Under the pieces are notes generated by a model. It saw only the letters and a list, made by a program, of their open reading frames with translations. It did no database searches and was not told the DNA's origin. The position numbers and the translations under genes were made by a program. From contig JAIBBC010000003.1 in assembly GCA_019694875.1 (NCBI GenBank), forward strand, positions 62,001-126,000: a DNA stretch of 64,000 bases. The letters are read 5' to 3'. Source of the stretch: Cyclobacteriaceae bacterium (GTDB taxonomy: Bacteria > Bacteroidota > Bacteroidia > Cytophagales > Cyclobacteriaceae). Within the stretch, counting starts at the first letter, position 1, and each line of letters starts with the position of its first letter. Positions 59,819-64,000 of this stretch are shown piece by piece.

Positions 59819-61002
59819 TATTTCTTAAACAAATCCGTCCATTTTGGATGCCACCCTATCTCGAGTCTGTCTGAAAGTTTCAGAAAGCTCCCCTTGGTAA
59901 AATATTCCTCTGTATCAAAGCCTCTCAGTTTACACAAGTATCCATTAAGTGTTTCATCGTATATAGCATGCGCGAGTTTGCCCATTTCTTCGTCTGACAT
60001 ACTAATGTTATAGCTTGTCATCTTACGTTGAAATGCAGTCTTCCAACGCTCATGGCTAGAAAAATCCATTGCGGCTAATTCAATGGATGTGATTTCACCT
60101 TCCTCTACTAACTTTGAACGGTGATGCTCGCAGAGCAAAAAGTCAGTGATAGCATCAACAATGATTTCATTTTTCAGTGGATGCTCGATTGCTTCGAGTT
60201 GCTTAACGAACGTTGAATCAATCTTTGCAGTTTCAATTTCCGCATCCGAGACGGGACGCTCCTTTTGAACGAGGAGTTTCGCCAACACTTTAACCCGTTT
60301 GTCACCTACCTTCTGCCGTGCGTGCTGCACACGGTTATTAAAATTTTTCTTCTTAATCAATGGAGCCTCACCCTTATCAAATGCCGCGAGGATTACTTCA
60401 TTGAGCCAACCTCGGAGATCTGTAATAACATCCTTTTTGATATCATCATTTAAGCCAAGCTTGTTGGCAATCTCTTCAGTTCGTTCAGTGAGGTCGCTTT
60501 CTTCAACTAGAGTAATTTGAGTTAAGAGACGTTTTGCCAACGCATCGTCATTCAATACGTTTGTCACAAAAGGCTTGATGGTATCCGATGGTTTCTTTCC
60601 CGCAGATTTCAATAGCTTGAAAGCCTTTTCGACATCCTTCGATGTGACCGCGGCCGAGATTATTTTTAGTAGGGATTGCGGGTCGAGTGCCTTGTTTGTC
60701 ACGCAAACGAGGCGTGTGGATTCAGGAATGAGCTTGCCCGATTTACAATCATCTGTCCAAATCGAAAGTGTATTCCACAGTTCCCGGCTTCGATCCGTCA
60801 ACGGGCTCCCAGTTGCCACGATACTATGTTTATCCTGCTCTCGATAGGTGACCTCGCCTTTGGCATCCATGATAGCCAGGTCATCGACCATTTCAATTGA
60901 AATGCTTTCATCATTATTGCAGGCGCACAGCAATACCAACGCCCTGTCGGGTTGAAATAAGTATCCGGCCATCTGGCCAGGTGCTGTATGCACTTGCGTC
61001 AT
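59818..61002 (-). CDS. Effector of the ABC-three-component system, DUF4297-like N-terminus
   Basis: 394 residues from the ATG at 61002. A TTG three codons upstream is less likely. The N-terminal domain (GQMAGYLFQPDRALVLLCA, SIEMVDDLAIMDAKGEVTY, REQDKHSI and LTDRSRELWNTLSIW) resembles the DUF4297/Cap4-type nuclease fold, where E-x-DD and Q-x-K are catalytic. Here QDK replaces QVK, so activity is likely but not certain. The C-terminal half is helical and ends in a domain that resembles ABC-3C CTDs. It is the first gene of the operon and most likely cleaves DNA when the ATPase signals infection. Confidence 0.7.
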   Translation of the reverse strand: MTQVHTAPGQMAGYLFQPDRALVLLCACNNDESISIEMVDDLAIMDAKGEVTYREQDKHSIVATGSPLTDRSRELWNTLSIWTDDCKSGKLIPESTRLVCVTNKALDPQSLLKIISAAVTSKDVEKAFKLLKSAGKKPSDTIKPFVTNVLNDDALAKRLLTQITLVEESDLTERTEEIANKLGLNDDIKKDVITDLRGWLNEVILAAFDKGEAPLIKKKNFNNRVQHARQKVGDKRVKVLAKLLVQKERPVSDAEIETAKIDSTFVKQLEAIEHPLKNEIIVDAITDFLLCEHHRSKLVEEGEITSIELAAMDFSSHERWKTAFQRKMTSYNISMSDEEMGKLAHAIYDETLNGYLCKLRGFDTEEYFTKGSFLKLSDRLEIGWHPKWTDLFKK

Positions 61003-61286
61003 GACTGCCAACTATAAATAAACAAACCTTTCAGCTTCAACTGAAGGGAAATAAACATTAGAGGCAATTTCAGGCGGGCTACAACTTACGCGTTGTCAAG
61101 AAATTGCTCGGTCAAATTAGCAATTGTTTAGATTTTCCTCAAACATTATAACATATTGATTATCAATTACTAATATTAAAAATATGGAGATATTTTTCGT
61201 CTGACAGTAATTGTCAGGCATGGAGACGAGATTTGTAATCTTTGCCGTCGGGCAATTTAATTTTGCAAACAGAAGCCGAATTGAGC

Positions 61287-62309
61287 ATGCATATCAACGG
61301 ACTAGAAGACAGAATTCTTGATGAATTCAGACAGGAAATTGAAGCACTATTTCCCGAAATTTATCATTGCAGCGGTGGTTATGGTTATAGCTTTCATACG
61401 GGATCGCTTGGCGCAAACCACTGTCTTCAGAACTCCAAGTATTTTCTGAATCCGGAAGGTCAAGAGTTTTTTCACTTGACTAGTTATCGAAATCTTTTCT
61501 CGATCATTAATTCTGGCGCATTCCGTCTTTATAATCTGAAAAATTCGGACGATCCTAACGAGCTAGAGTCTTTCCGGGACGTTGGGGCGGTTGATCAAAA
61601 TATAGAACACTATAAGCAACGGACATTCATATTGTCGGGCTGTCAGATTGATGATCTGGATAATGTGAAGCTGTGGGAAGGTTATGGAGAAGTTGCTATC
61701 GTTTATCAGGTCTTGAACTCTGCCATGCATTGGAGAAATTTTCATTTTTCAAAAATCATTTATGAACCAGAGTCTCGCTTCGGCCTGTTGAAAGAAATAC
61801 TCGAGAGATTTCAAACTAAGTATACAAGACCGTTTGAGTTCGATACCGTTCCCAACCTGATCGCGTTTCATAAAAACAAACAATTTGAATGGGAACGTGA
61901 AGTCCGGTTGATGTATATACCTCCTTTAAGTCCGAGAATGGAAGAGTTCGTTGATTTTAAGACGAGTGAACACCACACCGGATATACGGGATACATCAAC
62001 CTCCCCTTATATGTTGCTTCCGATCAGCATTTCAAAAGATGGACGAAATGCAAGCCAATCAAACACAATTTACCGAGAGATTTTTACACCTACGTTCCGC
62101 ATATAAAAATAAAACGCATCATTTTCGGTGACAACGAACCTAAAATTAATAACGAAAAGTTCAATGATCTTAAGTTAGAATTCACACGAACGTTTTTAGA
62201 AAAATTCGAATACTTTGTTGAAACCGAAAATGGATTCTTTAAGACCGGCGTGAAAAGTAAAAAGCCTGCCCGGTCGGGCAGACTTAGTGTGTCGGCACGG
62301 CACGTTTAA
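61287..62309 (+). CDS. DUF2971-like protein
   Basis: 340 residues from the ATG at 61287. A TTG at 61242 is in frame but less attractive. The core has FFHLTSYRNLFSIINSGAFR, LYNLKNSDDPNELESF, TFILSGCQIDDLDNVKLWEG and YGEVAIVYQV, the pattern of DUF2971 proteins, which are common in defence islands and related to ADP-ribosyl or nucleotide enzymes in fold (function unproven). The C-terminal 20 residues are encoded over a perfect hairpin (CTGCCCG-GT-CGGGCAG at 62268-62283), so the stop may once have been earlier. It is divergent from the ABC-3C operon across 280 bases. Confidence 0.75.
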   Translation: MHINGLEDRILDEFRQEIEALFPEIYHCSGGYGYSFHTGSLGANHCLQNSKYFLNPEGQEFFHLTSYRNLFSIINSGAFRLYNLKNSDDPNELESFRDVGAVDQNIEHYKQRTFILSGCQIDDLDNVKLWEGYGEVAIVYQVLNSAMHWRNFHFSKIIYEPESRFGLLKEILERFQTKYTRPFEFDTVPNLIAFHKNKQFEWEREVRLMYIPPLSPRMEEFVDFKTSEHHTGYTGYINLPLYVASDQHFKRWTKCKPIKHNLPRDFYTYVPHIKIKRIIFGDNEPKINNEKFNDLKLEFTRTFLEKFEYFVETENGFFKTGVKSKKPARSGRLSVSARHV

Positions 62310-62400
62310 ACCTTCACGCGCTTACGCATTGTTTTCTTCTGACGGGAAGCTTAAGGTTGAATTTCCATAGTGACTGGAGGATGCAATGAAATTAAATAAA

Positions 62401-62425
62401 AGAGAGAAGGCAAAGCCTTCTCTCT
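62401..62425. terminator. Strong hairpin, probable terminator after the DUF2971 gene
   Basis: An 11-base perfect stem (AGAGAGAAGGC / GCCTTCTCTCT) with a three-base loop, 91 bases after the DUF2971 stop. There is no long T tract, so it may work by stem strength alone. The rest of the 377-base gap to 62687 has no gene. A 20-base imperfect direct repeat (CTTCACGC-TTA-GCA) occurs near 62314 and 62658. Confidence 0.6.
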
Positions 62426-62686
62426 TCACTAGAACTCCTGAAGAAATGGAGCCCATCCAAATCGGTCAGGAGACTCAATAATACACGGAATAAATTTTGT
62501 CAGCGGGCGTCAATAGGAGTTACTCCTATCGATTCAGGCGGAAACCAGAGAAAATTTTTCCGGAAAAGTCATTTTTTAAGAAATTCCGCACGGAATGTTG
62601 TCACGCGTAGGATATCAGAATGGTCGCAATTCTCTATTTTTAATCAGCCGAAAAAGGCTTCACGCTTATACGCAATATTCGCCCCC

Positions 62687-64000
62687 ATGCCCATCAAGTT
62701 AAAACAACTCACGCTCAAAGACGGCTCCGTCCTACCTGCTGCCCTGATTACGATTATTGTTGGCGCGAACAATTGCGGAAAGACCCGCTTGTTGAAAGAG
62801 ATCAAACAACACCTACAGGGAGATTTAAACTATGATTACAAAATCCTCGACAGGATATCGAGTCATCCGGGAGATATGGACGAGATTATCAAGTCACTGA
62901 ATGTACAGATAACAAAAACACCTGACGGCACAACCACATCGTATCAATCACAAGGGTTCTTTGGAAGAATTAATACATCTGGCCAGACAAGTTACTTTGA
63001 TACGGTACGGGAAGACATTTCAAAAACCGGAGTCATCGAGCACTCTTTATTTAAAGGTACGTTCGGACCGATCCTCTTTGCCATGATTCAAACGGAGGAC
63101 AGGCTACTTGCGTCAAAAACATCGACTGTTCATCACGAAGAAATAGGGTTTCTGGATACAATTTTTAAAGAGGGGTCAGCACTCGATACCGAGATCTCCG
63201 CACATACATTCGCAGCCTTTGGAATGAATGTCAGACTCGATTCATCAAGGCCTGGCTATTTAACCATTCGGGTTGGTAAGGATTTTTCCATGCTACCGGA
63301 AAAAGACCGTGATGCCAGACCGTTACTTCAGGCTTATGAATTGCTGGAAGATCAGGGTGATGGATTTAGAAGCTTTGCCACTACCCTGTTTATGCTGAAA
63401 GTAACAAACCGACCTTTCATACTCATTGATGAACCGGAAGCATTTCTGCATCCACCTCAGGCAGCGGCACTGGGTAGGATTATCGCGCAGCTTGCGGCCT
63501 CTCATCAGCATATCTTCATATCCACGCACAGTACCGACTTTCTTAGATCACTGATCTCTCAGCGACAAGATGTTAATGTCGTTCGCCTCACACGAACGGA
63601 TGGCTCTACCCGCGGAAATGTATTGAACACAGAAGAGATTAAAAAGATCGTCCAAACACCTCTGCTGAATTCAACCCGGATTCTGGATAGTTTATTTTAT
63701 CAGGGTGTCGTGATTATCGAAGGCGACAGTGACAGGACGTTCTATGAAAAGATTGCCAGGCAGTACCGTCCCGATGATGAAGTTCATTATATCCATTCCC
63801 ACAGCAAGCAGGTTATTCATAAACTTGTTGCCCCGTATGTGAATGCAAACGTAAGCTTCGCTGTCATTGTGGACTTCGACATACTTCGTGAACGCGAAGA
63901 TTTGAAAAAGGTCGTAGAAGCCACGGGAAAGACTGAATCATTGGATCAGATACTTGATCTTCAAAAGAAAATCAAGGATGCCATTAATAAAAAGCCTGCA
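62687..64000 (+). CDS. OLD-family ATPase/TOPRIM nuclease, 3' end outside the window
   Basis: 438 codons are visible from the ATG at 62687, and the gene runs off the right edge. Walker A is GANNCGKT (residues 26-33). Walker B is FILIDEPEAFLHPPQ (near 245), followed by IFISTHSTDF. The TOPRIM domain begins at VVIIEGDSDRTFYEKI (near 340), giving the acidic E, and has FAVIVDFDIL (near 395) with the D-x-D pair. This is the full OLD-nuclease plan, as in Gabija GajA and related ATP-dependent nucleases. The partner genes, if any, lie outside. It follows the DUF2971 gene by 377 bases and may be a separate unit. Confidence 0.85.
   Translation, partial: MPIKLKQLTLKDGSVLPAALITIIVGANNCGKTRLLKEIKQHLQGDLNYDYKILDRISSHPGDMDEIIKSLNVQITKTPDGTTTSYQSQGFFGRINTSGQTSYFDTVREDISKTGVIEHSLFKGTFGPILFAMIQTEDRLLASKTSTVHHEEIGFLDTIFKEGSALDTEISAHTFAAFGMNVRLDSSRPGYLTIRVGKDFSMLPEKDRDARPLLQAYELLEDQGDGFRSFATTLFMLKVTNRPFILIDEPEAFLHPPQAAALGRIIAQLAASHQHIFISTHSTDFLRSLISQRQDVNVVRLTRTDGSTRGNVLNTEEIKKIVQTPLLNSTRILDSLFYQGVVIIEGDSDRTFYEKIARQYRPDDEVHYIHSHSKQVIHKLVAPYVNANVSFAVIVDFDILREREDLKKVVEATGKTESLDQILDLQKKIKDAINKKPA

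Noticed and set aside
63323-63529. A 68-codon minus-strand frame near the right edge
   Set aside because: It is antisense to the OLD-family gene, which has clear Walker and TOPRIM motifs in the plus frame.
1-64000. CRISPR arrays, tRNA and rRNA genes
   Set aside because: I saw no regularly spaced repeats, no cloverleaf candidates with TTCGAATC-type arms in the right context, and no rRNA-like stretches. A covariance-model scan would be needed to be sure.

Overview
The window looks like a piece of accessory chromosome from a Bacteroidetes bacterium, probably of the Cytophagales type. The evidence is a gliding/type IX secretion C-terminal sorting domain at 32.3 kb, giant Bacteroidetes-style Rhs proteins, a TAnnTTTG promoter element at 56.57 kb, an imuA-imuB-dnaE2 cassette, and an IS21 remnant. 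There are no rRNA genes, no tRNA that I can recognise and no CRISPR array. Nearly every gene is a defence, conflict, mobility or repair gene.

Layout. 0-12 kb is a defence-like island. It holds a truncated membrane protein at the left edge, a PD-(D/E)XK-like protein and a HEPN-like protein on the minus strand, then a four-gene plus-strand set: an SH3-like membrane protein, an unknown protein, a 1228-residue protein with a C-terminal nuclease motif, and an AAA ATPase. A CoiA-like pair follows on the minus strand. 12.2-17.7 kb is the mutagenic repair cassette imuA-imuB-dnaE2, closed by a clear terminator. 17.9-32.2 kb holds small XRE/LuxR regulators and duplicated small genes on both sides of a ~9.95 kb transposon-like element (about 19586-29533). 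That element carries two different TnsB/Mu-type DDE transposases in two convergent operons, several AAA proteins, and a protein built from the DNA-binding half of a large serine recombinase without its catalytic half. I place its ends from matching inverted termini and sub-terminal repeats.

32.3-47.6 kb is a minus-strand locus of exported proteins: a T9SS-type protein, two giant Rhs/YD-type proteins with small exported partners, a lipoprotein and an OmpH/Skp-like chaperone. 48-56.6 kb starts with a tyrosine recombinase facing a minus-strand operon. In transcription order that operon reads: small putative toxin, MqsA/Panacea-type antitoxin, triple-TM coiled-coil protein, membrane-anchored caspase-like protease, ubiquitin-like protein, E2-like protein, JAB-E1 fusion, APH-type kinase, DUF6527-like protein. 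This is a ubiquitin-like conjugation system coupled to a caspase and is one of the two most interesting loci. 57-61 kb holds a degraded IS21 fragment and an ABC-three-component defence operon. 61.3-64 kb holds a DUF2971 gene and an OLD-family ATPase/TOPRIM nuclease that runs off the right edge.

How they may work together (inference). The TA-like pair sits at the head of the ubiquitin/caspase operon with two copies of a palindrome overlapping or near its promoter, so it could set expression of the whole operon. In the transposon, the plus-strand operon has an intact MuB/TnsC-type ATPase and a transposase split into ATGA-coupled parts with an in-frame amber codon. The minus-strand operon has an uninterrupted transposase with an AAA partner that has lost the Walker A lysine. 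The two halves may be complementary, or one may be decaying.
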